From positions 744,001-808,000 of the forward strand of contig NZ_FNAI01000001.1 of NCBI RefSeq assembly GCF_900101875.1: a stretch of 64,000 nt of DNA, written 5' to 3'. The position numbers were made by a program, and so were the translations under genes. A model generated the notes under the pieces. It had not been told where the DNA came from and ran no database searches. It worked only from the letters and a program-made list of their open reading frames with translations. Shown here one piece after another: positions 28,085-37,250 of the stretch. The DNA comes from Mucilaginibacter pineti (GTDB lineage: Bacteria; Bacteroidota; Bacteroidia; Sphingobacteriales; Sphingobacteriaceae). The stretch's first letter is position 1; every line of letters begins with the position of its first letter.

Positions 28085-29710
28085 TTATTTAGTAAGCCAG
28101 GTATCTTTGGTTACATCATCAGTACCACCAAATTGAGTGCCTATTGATGTTTTATAATTGTCATTATTGGCATTAATTTCGTCTAATGGGTATAAGAAAC
28201 GACGAGGGATAATACCAATCTGACCGGATACTGTACCATAACCAGTGTTTGACGGGCCTGTAGGGAACGCCGGGATACCGGTACGACGGTAGTTGTAGAA
28301 AGCTTCCCAACCAGAGTTGTTAAACGTAGCCACGTATTTTTGACTTAAAATTTGAGTTAAGGCAGCTGCGCTATTGGTAGTGTTATAAGCAATGTTGCTC
28401 AGGAAAGTACCATAATCAGTAGTAACGCTACCTAAAATATTACCGGCCGCATCAGATGATTTAACCGATTGGTTGGCAGAGGCATTTAATGTTAAACCAA
28501 AGTTGGCGAAAGACGCAGTAACACCTTTATTATACCAATTTTGGGCATCAGCAGCGGTTGATGCTCCTATCCAGCCACGGTTGATGGCTTCTGCAATATT
28601 GAAACACATTTCCGGGTAACCAATAAATATAAAAGGCTCGGCATTGTCGCCGGTTTTCGAACCTACATAACGGAAACCGTTAAAGTTTGAAAAAGTGCTT
28701 CCAAGCAATACCGCAACTGTAGTACCTGTAGGTGCACCCTGATAACTGGCAAATGACGAGTAGTCTTTACCACTTAGCGGTGTAGCCATTAAAAAGGTAC
28801 GTGGATCGGCAGTAGAGGTTGCAATATCCAGCACCGGTTTGCCAACAAACAGGAAGTTGTTATATGCATTACTACCCGAAGCCCAAATTGGATATAAGTT
28901 AACCGCGTTGAACTTGTAAACCATATTATCGCTGTTGGCCGTCATGATTGGGTAAGTAGTAGAGTTACCAAGTATTGTTGCAAATTGCGTTTTGATATTC
29001 AGGTCGGCATTATCATCAGCACGTTTGCTCAGGCTTATCAATACACGTAAACGGTAAGTATTGATCAATTTTTGCCATTGCAGGTTGGTAAGGTTAAAGA
29101 TATCGCCACCAGCACTGAAAGCTGTATTTTGCGTAGCCGGAGTTAAAATAGTGTTGAACATGCTGTTAGCATCATCCAATAACTGCAGCGCGTTTTTATA
29201 AACATCGTGCTGGGTATCAAATTTTGGCTTTGGAAAATTAACAGCATCACCGGCTTGGCTCATTGGTATATCACCAACGCGTTGCGCTAACCAAATAGCA
29301 GAGTAAGCGCGGAAGAATTTAGCAAGGGCAAGGTATTTATTATTGGTTACACCAAATTGACTTTTAGCCTGAATTTCTAACTGAACAGTATATTTCAGGA
29401 TATCATAAGCGTGGCCACTGTAACTCCAGCTATATTCGTTATTACCCCAGTATTTATCATAAGCAGATACCATATACTGGCCCGCCTTGTATCCATTTTT
29501 GTTGTAAGTAGCATCACCACCTAAAGGCATCTCCTCTGCACGAATAAAGGTAGCTGTAATGTGGTTCAAGATTAATGATACTGGCACAGTAGCGTCGGCG
29601 CTTATAGCATTTGGATCGGATGTCAGATCGCCTTTCTGGCAACTGGTAATTGTGGTTGCCAAAATTAATCCGGCAACTACAACTTTTAATATTTTTGTCA
29701 TGTGATTCAT
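28085..29710 (-). CDS. SusD/RagB-like outer-membrane lipoprotein (SusD-like 2 type)
   Basis: A 541-residue protein. The lipoprotein signal ends LATTITSCQKGDL, with Cys at about residue 24; an alternative start at 29701 removes only three residues. The fold follows SusD-like_2 proteins: VSAYDKYWGNNEYSW early, an alpha-helical repeat body, and a C-terminal FIGYPEMCFNIAEAINRGWI segment. These lipoproteins cap the SusC barrel and bind the substrate, which may be a glycan or a peptide. The SusC gene is 23 bases upstream. No glycosidase follows, so the substrate cannot be inferred from neighbours. Confidence 0.92.
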   Translation of the reverse strand: MNHMTKILKVVVAGLILATTITSCQKGDLTSDPNAISADATVPVSLILNHITATFIRAEEMPLGGDATYNKNGYKAGQYMVSAYDKYWGNNEYSWSYSGHAYDILKYTVQLEIQAKSQFGVTNNKYLALAKFFRAYSAIWLAQRVGDIPMSQAGDAVNFPKPKFDTQHDVYKNALQLLDDANSMFNTILTPATQNTAFSAGGDIFNLTNLQWQKLINTYRLRVLISLSKRADDNADLNIKTQFATILGNSTTYPIMTANSDNMVYKFNAVNLYPIWASGSNAYNNFLFVGKPVLDIATSTADPRTFLMATPLSGKDYSSFASYQGAPTGTTVAVLLGSTFSNFNGFRYVGSKTGDNAEPFIFIGYPEMCFNIAEAINRGWIGASTAADAQNWYNKGVTASFANFGLTLNASANQSVKSSDAAGNILGSVTTDYGTFLSNIAYNTTNSAAALTQILSQKYVATFNNSGWEAFYNYRRTGIPAFPTGPSNTGYGTVSGQIGIIPRRFLYPLDEINANNDNYKTSIGTQFGGTDDVTKDTWLTK

Positions 29711-29733
29711 GTTATGATTTATGAATTATGTTA

Positions 29734-32700
29734 TTAGAATGATAGATTCAAGTTGAAACCGTATTTGCGGGTTGTTGAACTTTGCAAACCGTTATTGTTC
29801 TCGGTTGTACGATCACTTGAGTTATAACCTGAAGCATATTGGTCAATATCGAAATCTTTACGTGCAGCGAAGTACAATAAGTTACGACCAACCAGCGATA
29901 CTGTAAGGCTTCTGATGAATGTGTTTTTCAACGCGCTTTGAGGCAAGCTATAGCTAAATGTAACCTCACGCAGTTTAGCAAATGAACGGCTAACCATCCA
30001 GGCCTCATCAATGTTTTTAATGGTACCGTTCAGGTATGTTTGAACTAAGATTGGCGTATTATTTGGACTAAATGTTAACTGATTTGCATTTGAGATCACA
30101 CCGTTAGCGAAAACAGGCGTACCAGAAGTAATTACCACACCATGACCGTCCTCGTTACCAATTAAGGCTGGCGTTGGTGCTTGTGTACCTGTTTTGGTAG
30201 ACTGCCACTCGGCTAAACGGGCAGCACCTACTACACCTGTTACAGTTGACAGATCGGTACCTCCCTGGCGGGCAGCATAATAGTTGTAATCGTAAATTTT
30301 ACCACCTATACGTCCGTCAAATTGGAAACTTAAACCAAACGATTTGTATGAAAATCTGTTAGTGATACCAAAAGTATAGTCGGGGTTCAGATAACCTAAT
30401 GAACCTGTAGTCTGAGCGTTAGTGCCCGAAGCCGTTAATAAAGTACCATCTGCTTTATAAATAACGTTGCCACCGCCGTCACGTAGGTATTTAGTACCAT
30501 AAACTTCATCTAACCTGTCGCCGATATTATAAACGTGGTTACCCAGTGCAAGTGTACTGATCGATTTATTACCATCGAAAATTGAAGTTAACGTTTCTCT
30601 AAAAGTTGAGTAATTCATACCCAGATCCCAGTTAAAACCTCCCGAATTTCTTAAGATGCCCAAATTAGCAGCTACTTCAAAACCAGTACGTTTGGTAGTG
30701 ATAACATTAAGATTTTGAGCTGTATAACCCGTTGAAGGAGCAATTAGGTATGGATAAATTTGCGGGCCATTTTGCGTATCAAAATAAGTTGCATCAAAAT
30801 TTAACCTATTTTGAAATAAACGGATATCCGCGCCGTATTCCCATGATAAACGTTGATAAGGTTTTAATAATGGGTTGGCTAATGTATTTGAATAAGCTAC
30901 CGAAGCTGTGTTATTATAGTAAGAGGCGAATGCAGCCTTGTTTTGGTTACTATAGCTTGGGCCATCATATGATGAAACCACATCAGTACTATAACCTAAA
31001 AAGGTATTTGTTGAATTACCTGTAACCTGGTTATAGGCAGAGGTAATGGTAGATTGGGTACCCCCACCCTTTACATCAGCAACAGAAGCACGTAATTTAA
31101 GGAAAGAGATAAACTCTGGTAAGGTAATATAATCTGAAACAACGGTAGATAATGAAACCGAAGGATAGAAGAAAGTATCATGACCTTTAGCAAACGTAGA
31201 AAGTTTATCTACTCGGCCGGTGGTGTTAATGTTTAAATATTTATCGTAACCAAAGTCAAATGAATAGTAACCGCTATACACCTGCATACTTGAATCCCAA
31301 GTATACTCTAATGCGGGTTGTACTGAGTTAGATAATACATAAACGTTAGGCAACGCTAAAGCACGGGTTGTACCGTAAAAAGAGTTGTAGTTAAATGTAC
31401 GATCATTAGCTCCTAGTAAACCACCAACAGACCATTTACCAAATTTATGGTTGTAATTAAGCGCGAAATCAGTATTGTTTTCAAACAACTGACGATCATC
31501 CTGACGATAATCACCGTACCAGCCAAACGTGTAATCAGCAATTAAACCGGTATAGCTGTTTAAGTTGGCAGAAGATGGAACCTGCTCTGTACGTCTTTGC
31601 GTCCAGGTGCTGATTTGAGAACGTAAACTTACATTCAGATCTTTGGTAAGCGCGTAATTTAATTTAAGGTATGCGTAGATATCTGTTTTATCATGGCTGT
31701 GTAACCATTTTTTGGCAACAAACCAAGGGTTATTTAAACGGCCATATTCCTGCGCATATTGAACCAGGTTTGGAACTCCGGTAGGGCCTTTGTAGATGTC
31801 TTCCAAATCACGAACATCATAATCTGCCGAACCATATACCTTAAACATATAGATATAGCTGTTTGGCCCGTACGTTACATCCGGAACGTTAGGACTATAT
31901 TGTTTATTAAAGTTGATATTACCTTCAACAGTTAACTTTGAGTTGATGTTATAGCTGGCGCTAAGGTTAAAGTTATCTGAGTTTAAGGCTGTATTAGGGA
32001 AAATACCTTTTTGATACAGGTGTGAATATGAAAAACGTGTAGAATAATTGGTACCACTGGCACTCATAGCAATGTTACTGGTATTAGTATAACCTTGCTG
32101 TGCAAAATTATCGTAATTATCTTTACCTCTTGCAGTCCATGGGGTAGGTGTTCTTTTACCTGTAACAACGTCATAAGGGCTATCATACTGACGTAATAGC
32201 TGACCTTCAAAACGAGGACCATATTCACCTAAACGGTTACCATTATCATACAACACATCAGCCTGCGGAGTGTAAAGTGCAGAACCGGCACCATCTTTAG
32301 CCTGATACTCGTAGTGATAACCGTTGCCACGGCCATATTCAGTTTGCGCCTTAGGCACAGCAATCCATGAACCATCAAAAACAGTACTGCTGTTAAAATC
32401 AACTTGCCAGCCTTTTTTGTCTTTAGTACCTTTTTTGGTGGTAATGATGATAGCACCATTAATACCGCGTGAACCATATAAAGCAGCAGCATTGGGGCCT
32501 TTTAATACGGTGTAGGTTTCAATATCATCAGCACTAATATTCCAGGTATCTGAGTTAATTGGAGAACCATCAACTACAAATAGTAAATCTTTACTACCAC
32601 GTAAAACAATCTCAGGTCTGCCCAGCATCTCGGCATTGGCACCAATTGATAAACCGGCAACTTTACCTGCTAATGAGTTAATAGGGTTAGGATCGCGGGC

Positions 32701-33114
32701 CTTAATAAGATCAGATCCTTTAACTTCCTGAACCGCGTAACCCAGCTTCTTAACTTCCTTTTTAACACCATAAGCGGTAACCACCACTTCAGATAATGCT
32801 CTTGAATCGTTTTTTAGTTGAATTGAAAGCGTAAGCTCAGTTCCTATTGTAATTTCCTGGGATGCGAAGCCGATAAATTTTACCGTTAACACCTGCCCTT
32901 GTTCGGCAGATATTGTAAAACGGCCTTCGCTGCCTGTCACGGTGCCAATTGTAGTTCCTTTTATCTGAACGCTTACGCCAGCTAAAGGCTGATTGGCCTG
33001 ATCTAATACAATACCCCTTATCGTTTGAGTTTGGGCGTATAGATTACCATATGTAAATACCGAAGTAAGTACAATAAGTAACCATCGTGAAATTTTTAGT
33101 AATCTTTTTTCCAT
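29734..33114 (-). CDS. SusC/RagA-family TonB-linked outer-membrane transporter
   Basis: A 1126-residue protein. It has a signal peptide (ending YGNLYAQ), then a carboxypeptidase-regulatory-like domain (TIRGIVLDQANQPLAGVSVQIKG is its start), the linker LSEVVVTAYG typical of SusC proteins, and a plug with GSKDLLFVVDGSPI and AALYGSRGINGAIIITTKKG. The rest is the beta-barrel ending in an aromatic residue (NLNLSF). It imports oligomeric nutrients with the SusD lipoprotein, powered by TonB. No anti-sigma or hybrid two-component gene is beside it, so control is not evident. Confidence 0.95.
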   Translation of the reverse strand: MEKRLLKISRWLLIVLTSVFTYGNLYAQTQTIRGIVLDQANQPLAGVSVQIKGTTIGTVTGSEGRFTISAEQGQVLTVKFIGFASQEITIGTELTLSIQLKNDSRALSEVVVTAYGVKKEVKKLGYAVQEVKGSDLIKARDPNPINSLAGKVAGLSIGANAEMLGRPEIVLRGSKDLLFVVDGSPINSDTWNISADDIETYTVLKGPNAAALYGSRGINGAIIITTKKGTKDKKGWQVDFNSSTVFDGSWIAVPKAQTEYGRGNGYHYEYQAKDGAGSALYTPQADVLYDNGNRLGEYGPRFEGQLLRQYDSPYDVVTGKRTPTPWTARGKDNYDNFAQQGYTNTSNIAMSASGTNYSTRFSYSHLYQKGIFPNTALNSDNFNLSASYNINSKLTVEGNINFNKQYSPNVPDVTYGPNSYIYMFKVYGSADYDVRDLEDIYKGPTGVPNLVQYAQEYGRLNNPWFVAKKWLHSHDKTDIYAYLKLNYALTKDLNVSLRSQISTWTQRRTEQVPSSANLNSYTGLIADYTFGWYGDYRQDDRQLFENNTDFALNYNHKFGKWSVGGLLGANDRTFNYNSFYGTTRALALPNVYVLSNSVQPALEYTWDSSMQVYSGYYSFDFGYDKYLNINTTGRVDKLSTFAKGHDTFFYPSVSLSTVVSDYITLPEFISFLKLRASVADVKGGGTQSTITSAYNQVTGNSTNTFLGYSTDVVSSYDGPSYSNQNKAAFASYYNNTASVAYSNTLANPLLKPYQRLSWEYGADIRLFQNRLNFDATYFDTQNGPQIYPYLIAPSTGYTAQNLNVITTKRTGFEVAANLGILRNSGGFNWDLGMNYSTFRETLTSIFDGNKSISTLALGNHVYNIGDRLDEVYGTKYLRDGGGNVIYKADGTLLTASGTNAQTTGSLGYLNPDYTFGITNRFSYKSFGLSFQFDGRIGGKIYDYNYYAARQGGTDLSTVTGVVGAARLAEWQSTKTGTQAPTPALIGNEDGHGVVITSGTPVFANGVISNANQLTFSPNNTPILVQTYLNGTIKNIDEAWMVSRSFAKLREVTFSYSLPQSALKNTFIRSLTVSLVGRNLLYFAARKDFDIDQYASGYNSSDRTTENNNGLQSSTTRKYGFNLNLSF

Positions 33115-33239
33115 TGCAAGTTATTTTTTGCAACAAAACTATCTCGAACGTGTTAAGGCATTATATGCCCATCAACACCAAAAAATTAATTGAGTATTAA
33201 CAGATTGGCCAAAAACGCCGCAATGTATCCGCAATGTTA

Positions 33240-33276
33240 ATAACCTTTTAAATCATAACTTTTAAGCAAAGGTTAT
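33240..33276. repeat. Inverted repeat upstream of the SusC gene
   Basis: ATAACCTTT (33240-33248) and AAAGGTTAT (33268-33276) are perfect inverted copies with a 19-base spacer. They lie in the 376-base region 33115-33490 between divergent susC and VOC genes. A regulator site or a hairpin are both possible. Nothing else in this gap is clear. Confidence 0.4.
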
Positions 33277-33490
33277 CATCATGATTAATGCGTATTTTTC
33301 AGTAATCGTAATATTTTCTTTACAACACAATTTTGTTTTAAGGTTGTATACCCATAAAGAGACTACAAAAATAACTTGGCAGGTAATTCAAGTATTGCGC
33401 AAAACAGCCCTTTAAATGTCACAATTGCCCCTCCGTTGTTAAAACCAATGACTGTACATTTGTTTTAAACAATCATTAAACCCAATAATT

Positions 33491-33964
33491 ATGCAAAAGA
33501 TAACCCCATTTTTATGGTTCGATGGCAATGCCGGCGAAGCCATTAACTTTTACACAACAGTATTTAAAGATTCGCAAGTTGGCGAAATTGTTAATTATAA
33601 CGAAGGTGGCCCCGGTAAACCAGGCTCCGTTATGACGGGTACATTTTATTTGCAAGGCCAGCAATTTATGGCCATCAATGGCGGCCCCATGTTTAAATTC
33701 ACCGAAGCTATCTCGTTTTTCGTAAACTGCGAAACCCAGGATGAAGTAGATTACTATTGGGAGGTGCTATCGGCAGATGGCGGCAATAAATCAAGATGCG
33801 GATGGCTTAAAGATAAATTTGGAGTATCATGGCAAATAGTACCCTCAATTTTGAGCCAGTTGCTGCATAGTCCCGATGCACAACAAGCAAACCGGGTAAT
33901 GACGGCCATGATGAAGATGGACAAACTTGATATTAAAACATTGCAAGAAGCCGCCGGCAATTAA
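33491..33964 (+). CDS. VOC-superfamily protein (PhnB/3-demethylubiquinone-like)
   Basis: A 157-residue protein beginning MQKITPFLWFDGNAGEAINFY, the start of the PhnB-like VOC family, with later GQQFMAINGGPMFKF and DKFGVSWQIVP, its conserved closing segments. These bind a metal in homologues, but the family's enzyme activity is mostly unproved. The annotation '3-demethylubiquinone methyltransferase' often attached to it is not reliable. It is monocistronic, ended by a strong hairpin 20 bases after the stop. Confidence 0.85.
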   Translation: MQKITPFLWFDGNAGEAINFYTTVFKDSQVGEIVNYNEGGPGKPGSVMTGTFYLQGQQFMAINGGPMFKFTEAISFFVNCETQDEVDYYWEVLSADGGNKSRCGWLKDKFGVSWQIVPSILSQLLHSPDAQQANRVMTAMMKMDKLDIKTLQEAAGN

Positions 33965-33983
33965 CAAACACATAACTCCATTT

Positions 33984-34016
33984 AAAAAGAACCATGCGAA
34001 CGATTGGTTCTTTTTT
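33984..34016 (+). terminator. Terminator after the VOC gene
   Basis: AAAAAGAACCA (33984-33994) pairs exactly with TGGTTCTTTTT (34005-34015), with a ten-base loop and a T run. Confidence 0.85.
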
Positions 34017-34105
34017 AGTTATATATAAGGTATACCCACACCACCTATCGGCATCACTTATGATGAGCCGCCCCCCCCACGTTTATAAATTATTTTTTTG
34101 AAAGG

Positions 34106-34137
34106 TTTGCAATTATCAAAATAAGCTATTATAATTG
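34106..34137 (+). promoter_or_regulatory. Bacteroidota promoter of the GntR/ABC operon
   Basis: A -33 element TTTG (34106-34109) and a -7 element TATAATTG (34130-34137, one mismatch from TAnnTTTG) are separated by 20 bases. The GntR operator begins 2 bases after the -7 element, over the expected transcription start. Confidence 0.65.
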
Positions 34138-34138
34138 C

Positions 34139-34162
34139 AGTGTACTATTAAAGTAGTACACT
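34139..34162. promoter_or_regulatory. GntR operator (perfect palindrome)
   Basis: AGTGTACTA (34139-34147) and TAGTACACT (34154-34162) are exact inverted copies around TTAAAG. The site is 16 bases upstream of the ABC ATPase start. A GntR gene of the short YtrA type is in the same operon, and YtrA-type regulators bind AGTGTA/TACACT-like inverted sites, so autorepression is expected. Confidence 0.75.
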
Positions 34163-34178
34163 AAAACACAAACCAATC

Positions 34179-35018
34179 ATGATAGCTATTGAAAAACTTA
34201 ACTTTGGGTACCGCAAAAAAGAATTGGTACTTGAAAACCTCAGTCTGCATCTTAAGCCTGGTCATATTTATGGCTTATTGGGCAGCAACGGTGCCGGTAA
34301 ATCAAGCCTGCTGCATAACATATGCGGCTTGCTGTTCCCTTCCAGCGGCTCCTGCAAAGTAGCCGGCGATAATCCAGCCAACCGTAATCCTCAATTTTTA
34401 CAACAGGTTTATTTGCTGCCCGAAGAAATTTACTTGCCAAACGTATCTATTAAAAGCTACCTGGATGTTTACGCGCCGTTTTATCCCACATTTGATAATG
34501 AACTTTTCTTCCGCTTTTTAGGCGAATTTGATATTCCGAAGGAAAACAAATTGCAGCATATGAGTTACGGCCAAAAGAAAAAGGTAATGATAAGCTTCGC
34601 GCTTGCTACCCAAGCCAAAGTATTACTGATGGACGAACCAACCAATGGGCTGGATATTCCGTCTAAAAAGCAATTCCGCAAAATAATTGCGGGCGTTTTA
34701 AAAGAAGACCAACTGATAATAATCAGCACCCACCAGGTTAAGGATCTGGATAGCCTGATAGACTATGTACTAATTTTAGACGATAAAAAGATAATACTGC
34801 ACGAACCGGTTGAAAACATAACCGATAAGCTGGCCTTTAAGCAGGTAATGAGTCTGGATGAGGTTAGCACAACTATTTATAGTGAAGGTGCACTAAAAGG
34901 CTATGCTGTTATTACACCTAACATTAAAAAGGAACAATCACGACTTGATATGGAAATGTTTTTTAACGCTGTATTAAGTGAGAAACAACAAATGCTTTCA
35001 CAATTTAACAAACAATAA
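34179..35018 (+). CDS. ABC transporter ATP-binding protein
   Basis: A 279-residue ATPase. Walker A is GLLGSNGAGKSSLL, the signature is HMSYGQKKKVMI (a variant of LSGGQ), Walker B is VLLMDEPTNGLD and the H-loop is ISTHQVKDL. The MSYGQ signature and GLD ending fit the YtrB/EcsA-like exporter group. It pairs with the membrane protein whose start lies 1 base after its stop. The operon also holds a GntR regulator, the typical YtrA-operon make-up. Such systems respond to cell-envelope stress or antimicrobial peptides in Firmicutes; that role here is inference. Confidence 0.9.
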   Translation: MIAIEKLNFGYRKKELVLENLSLHLKPGHIYGLLGSNGAGKSSLLHNICGLLFPSSGSCKVAGDNPANRNPQFLQQVYLLPEEIYLPNVSIKSYLDVYAPFYPTFDNELFFRFLGEFDIPKENKLQHMSYGQKKKVMISFALATQAKVLLMDEPTNGLDIPSKKQFRKIIAGVLKEDQLIIISTHQVKDLDSLIDYVLILDDKKIILHEPVENITDKLAFKQVMSLDEVSTTIYSEGALKGYAVITPNIKKEQSRLDMEMFFNAVLSEKQQMLSQFNKQ

Positions 35019-35019
35019 A

Positions 35020-35916
35020 ATGCAATTTTCAATACACAGGGTTTGGCTGCTATGTCGCAAGCAATGGGCCGAAAATACGCAGCTATATATATTAGGTATA
35101 CTGGCAACCGCCGGCATTATCTCCGCAGTACTTATATATAATATGTTTGATAAACGCGGAATACCCCTCATTACCCAGCAGATAATATTTTTCACTGGGT
35201 TAATAATTTCAGGTGCTGTTTTTACTTCAACAATTTTAAGTCAGTTTAACGAGAAGGTAAAAGGGATACAGGCGTTAACACTTCCTGCCTCAACCCTGGA
35301 GAAACTTACAGCGGCCATAATTTACGGCCTTGTAATGTTGCCTGCAATTTATTTAATAGTGATTTACCCCTTTATAGCATTAGCCCATTATATTGATATA
35401 GATATTTTGGGTCGTTTTAACGACTTGTATGTATTTAAAGCAAATAACCACAGCGTTGAACTGGGGTCATTATTTATTATAACACAAGCCATTATGCTGC
35501 TTGGTTCGGTTGTATTTAGGCGCTATATATTTATTAAAACAACTATATTAACCATTGTAATTACAGTAGGCATAACATTATTTAATCCGTACATGGTTGA
35601 AAAAACAATTGTTGTAAGAAGCACAGTTCCAAGAAATATCACCGTGAAAGAACAGCTTTACAACGGAGATAATAAGCTGCTCAGTACAGAAAATGCGCCA
35701 AGGAAGGTGGATGTCAATTACCTATATTCGGCACCATATCAGGATTTGAATATATTCAATAGTGGTCGTAGTAAAGTATATAATGGCGTAACCTACTCAA
35801 GCGATGATATCCGGGCAACCAATCCTTACGCCAATATATTTTATATACTGCTTTACCTGGCCATACCTTTTTTATGGATAATTACCTGGTTCAGACTTAG
35901 GGAAAAGCAATTGTAA
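35020..35916 (+). CDS. ABC transporter membrane protein
   Basis: The ATG at 35020 (MQFSIHRVWLLCRKQW) is chosen: it is 1 base after the ATPase stop, whereas the GTG at 34978 would overlap it. The protein is 298 residues with about six hydrophobic segments, the first at ILGILATAGIISAVLIY. A periplasmic-type loop (ITVKEQLYNGDNKLLSTENA) sits before the last segment. It is the permease partner of the preceding ATPase. No substrate motif is visible. Confidence 0.8.
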   Translation: MQFSIHRVWLLCRKQWAENTQLYILGILATAGIISAVLIYNMFDKRGIPLITQQIIFFTGLIISGAVFTSTILSQFNEKVKGIQALTLPASTLEKLTAAIIYGLVMLPAIYLIVIYPFIALAHYIDIDILGRFNDLYVFKANNHSVELGSLFIITQAIMLLGSVVFRRYIFIKTTILTIVITVGITLFNPYMVEKTIVVRSTVPRNITVKEQLYNGDNKLLSTENAPRKVDVNYLYSAPYQDLNIFNSGRSKVYNGVTYSSDDIRATNPYANIFYILLYLAIPFLWIITWFRLREKQL

Positions 35917-35942
35917 ACCAATAACGGTTAAAAACAACACAC

Positions 35943-36311
35943 ATGGATTTCAACAACACACAAGCCATATACCTGCAAATAGCAGATTATGTGTGCGATA
36001 AAATACAGCTAAAAGTATGGAAGGAAGATGAAAAGATCCCCTCTGTACGTGAGCTTGCCGTTATGCTGGAGGTAAACCCCAACACCGTAATGCGATCATA
36101 CGAATACCTGCAAAACCAGGAAATAATATATACAAAAAGAGGTATGGGCTATTTTGTTCAGGCTAACGCTGCGGCCGGCATACTTAAAGCACGGAGAACC
36201 CAATTTATTAGTGAAGACTTGCCACAGCTGTATAAAAAAATGCAGCTGTTGAATATTGCAGTTACCGATCTGCAAACAGGGTATGAACAATTTATAAATC
36301 AAAAAAATTAA
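35943..36311 (+). CDS. GntR-family regulator, short YtrA type
   Basis: A 122-residue protein. The winged helix is at residues 1-70: IYLQIADYVCDKIQLK, SVRELAVMLEVNPNTVMRSY and IIYTKRGMGYFV, which is the GntR pattern. The remaining 50 residues form a short helical dimerisation tail instead of an effector domain, the mark of the YtrA subgroup. It is the third gene of the operon, so it most likely represses its own promoter at the palindrome at 34139. The inducer is unknown. Confidence 0.9.
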   Translation: MDFNNTQAIYLQIADYVCDKIQLKVWKEDEKIPSVRELAVMLEVNPNTVMRSYEYLQNQEIIYTKRGMGYFVQANAAAGILKARRTQFISEDLPQLYKKMQLLNIAVTDLQTGYEQFINQKN

Positions 36312-36320
36312 ATCAACAAT

Positions 36321-37079
36321 ATGAAAACCAGCAATAAATTACTGATCATATTTTTTACATGTATCCCGTTATCTTTATTAGCCTACAACACGCTGTTAAA
36401 ACAATCATACCAGGCCGGTAATTTTGTGAGCGAATTTTACCCGGATATAAATTCAAACTATGAAGAAAAAAATCTGCCCGCCTTTAAACACATTGTTATA
36501 GATGGCCTTGTAAAATCGCCGAATGCCCGAACCGAACAAGGCCAGATGCCAACTGTTTCCATTGGTAATGCAAGTACTTATCCTAAAAGCGAATCAACGC
36601 AAAACCGAATAGGTATTATTACCCAATATGCCGATGTGTTAAGAACTACGGTGAAAAATGATACGCTTTTTGTTTCGCTTTTTACAAAAGCCAAGGATGC
36701 CTACATAACTACCGGCGACAAAGCCCTGCTGCAGATAAAAGCAACAGATGTAACATCGGTGAGTATTAGTTACGCTTACGCAACCATTACCGATAAACCT
36801 TCTGCTGCCGACTCATTAAAGCTTACCGTAATTTATAATGGAATTTACAATGTAAACAACCTGTACATAAATAACCTGAGTGTATATGGCTCGGGTATGG
36901 CGCAGACATATATTTATGGCAACAATAAAATTCAGAATTTTAATTATTCGCTATTGGCAGAAAGCCTTTTACATATAGACGGGCACCCAATACAGCACTA
37001 TCGCGCTATTAAAGTAGATGAAAAGGCAAGCATCGAAATAAAAGACAAGGCAGCCAATATGCAAAAGGAACTTCAGTAA
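36321..37079 (+). CDS. Exported protein of unknown function in the ABC operon
   Basis: A 252-residue protein with a likely signal or anchor (LLIIFFTCIPLSLLAYNTLL). Beyond that, it is mainly beta-type sequence, with patterns such as TSVSISYAYATITDK and NNLYINNLSVYGSGMAQTYIY that recall the repeated strands of GIN/DUF2807 adhesin-like domains, though the match is weak. It follows the GntR gene by 9 bases and is the last gene before a terminator, so it probably belongs to the same response. I do not recognise a function. Confidence 0.6.
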   Translation: MKTSNKLLIIFFTCIPLSLLAYNTLLKQSYQAGNFVSEFYPDINSNYEEKNLPAFKHIVIDGLVKSPNARTEQGQMPTVSIGNASTYPKSESTQNRIGIITQYADVLRTTVKNDTLFVSLFTKAKDAYITTGDKALLQIKATDVTSVSISYAYATITDKPSAADSLKLTVIYNGIYNVNNLYINNLSVYGSGMAQTYIYGNNKIQNFNYSLLAESLLHIDGHPIQHYRAIKVDEKASIEIKDKAANMQKELQ

Positions 37080-37106
37080 CAAATACACCTAAACCTTATA
37101 AACAAA

Positions 37107-37140
37107 AAAAGATGGGTAAGCATTTAGCTACCCCATCTTT
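37107..37140 (+). terminator. Terminator of the ABC operon
   Basis: AAAGATGGG pairs with CCCATCTTT (37132-37140) and TA with TA inside; A-rich before and T-rich after. It lies 28 bases after the last stop. Confidence 0.8.
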
Positions 37141-37169
37141 ATGTTTACATATAAAATGTAATACCTTAA

Positions 37170-37250
37170 TTATTTTGCAACTTTTTTTGCAGGGAATAAT
37201 GGTAAAATAATAACTGCTAATAAAGCTGCAACTTCTAATACGATTAACAT
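37170..37250 (-). CDS. Candidate 26-residue hydrophobic peptide
   Basis: An ATG-started frame of 26 codons in a region with no other gene. It begins MLIVLEVAALL, continues with branched hydrophobic residues and a double Pro-containing turn, and ends PAKKVAK before TAA. This is the layout of a single-pass membrane peptide with a basic tail. Codon choices (A/T-rich third positions) are ordinary for a translated Bacteroidota ORF, but there is no family evidence. A short stem with a T run lies just upstream on the same strand at about 37290-37310. Confidence 0.35.
   Translation of the reverse strand: MLIVLEVAALLAVIILPLFPAKKVAK

Noticed and set aside
30732..31025. 97-residue ORF on the + strand inside the SusC gene
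   Set aside because: It lies wholly antisense to a conserved beta-barrel coding region, has no family features and looks like a shadow frame.
33491..33964. Ubiquinone methyltransferase
   Set aside because: The PhnB-like VOC family carries this old label, but it has no methyltransferase fold.
34071..34078. Run of eight C as a phase-variable tract
   Set aside because: It lies outside any coding region and upstream of the -33 element; no evidence that length changes alter the promoter.
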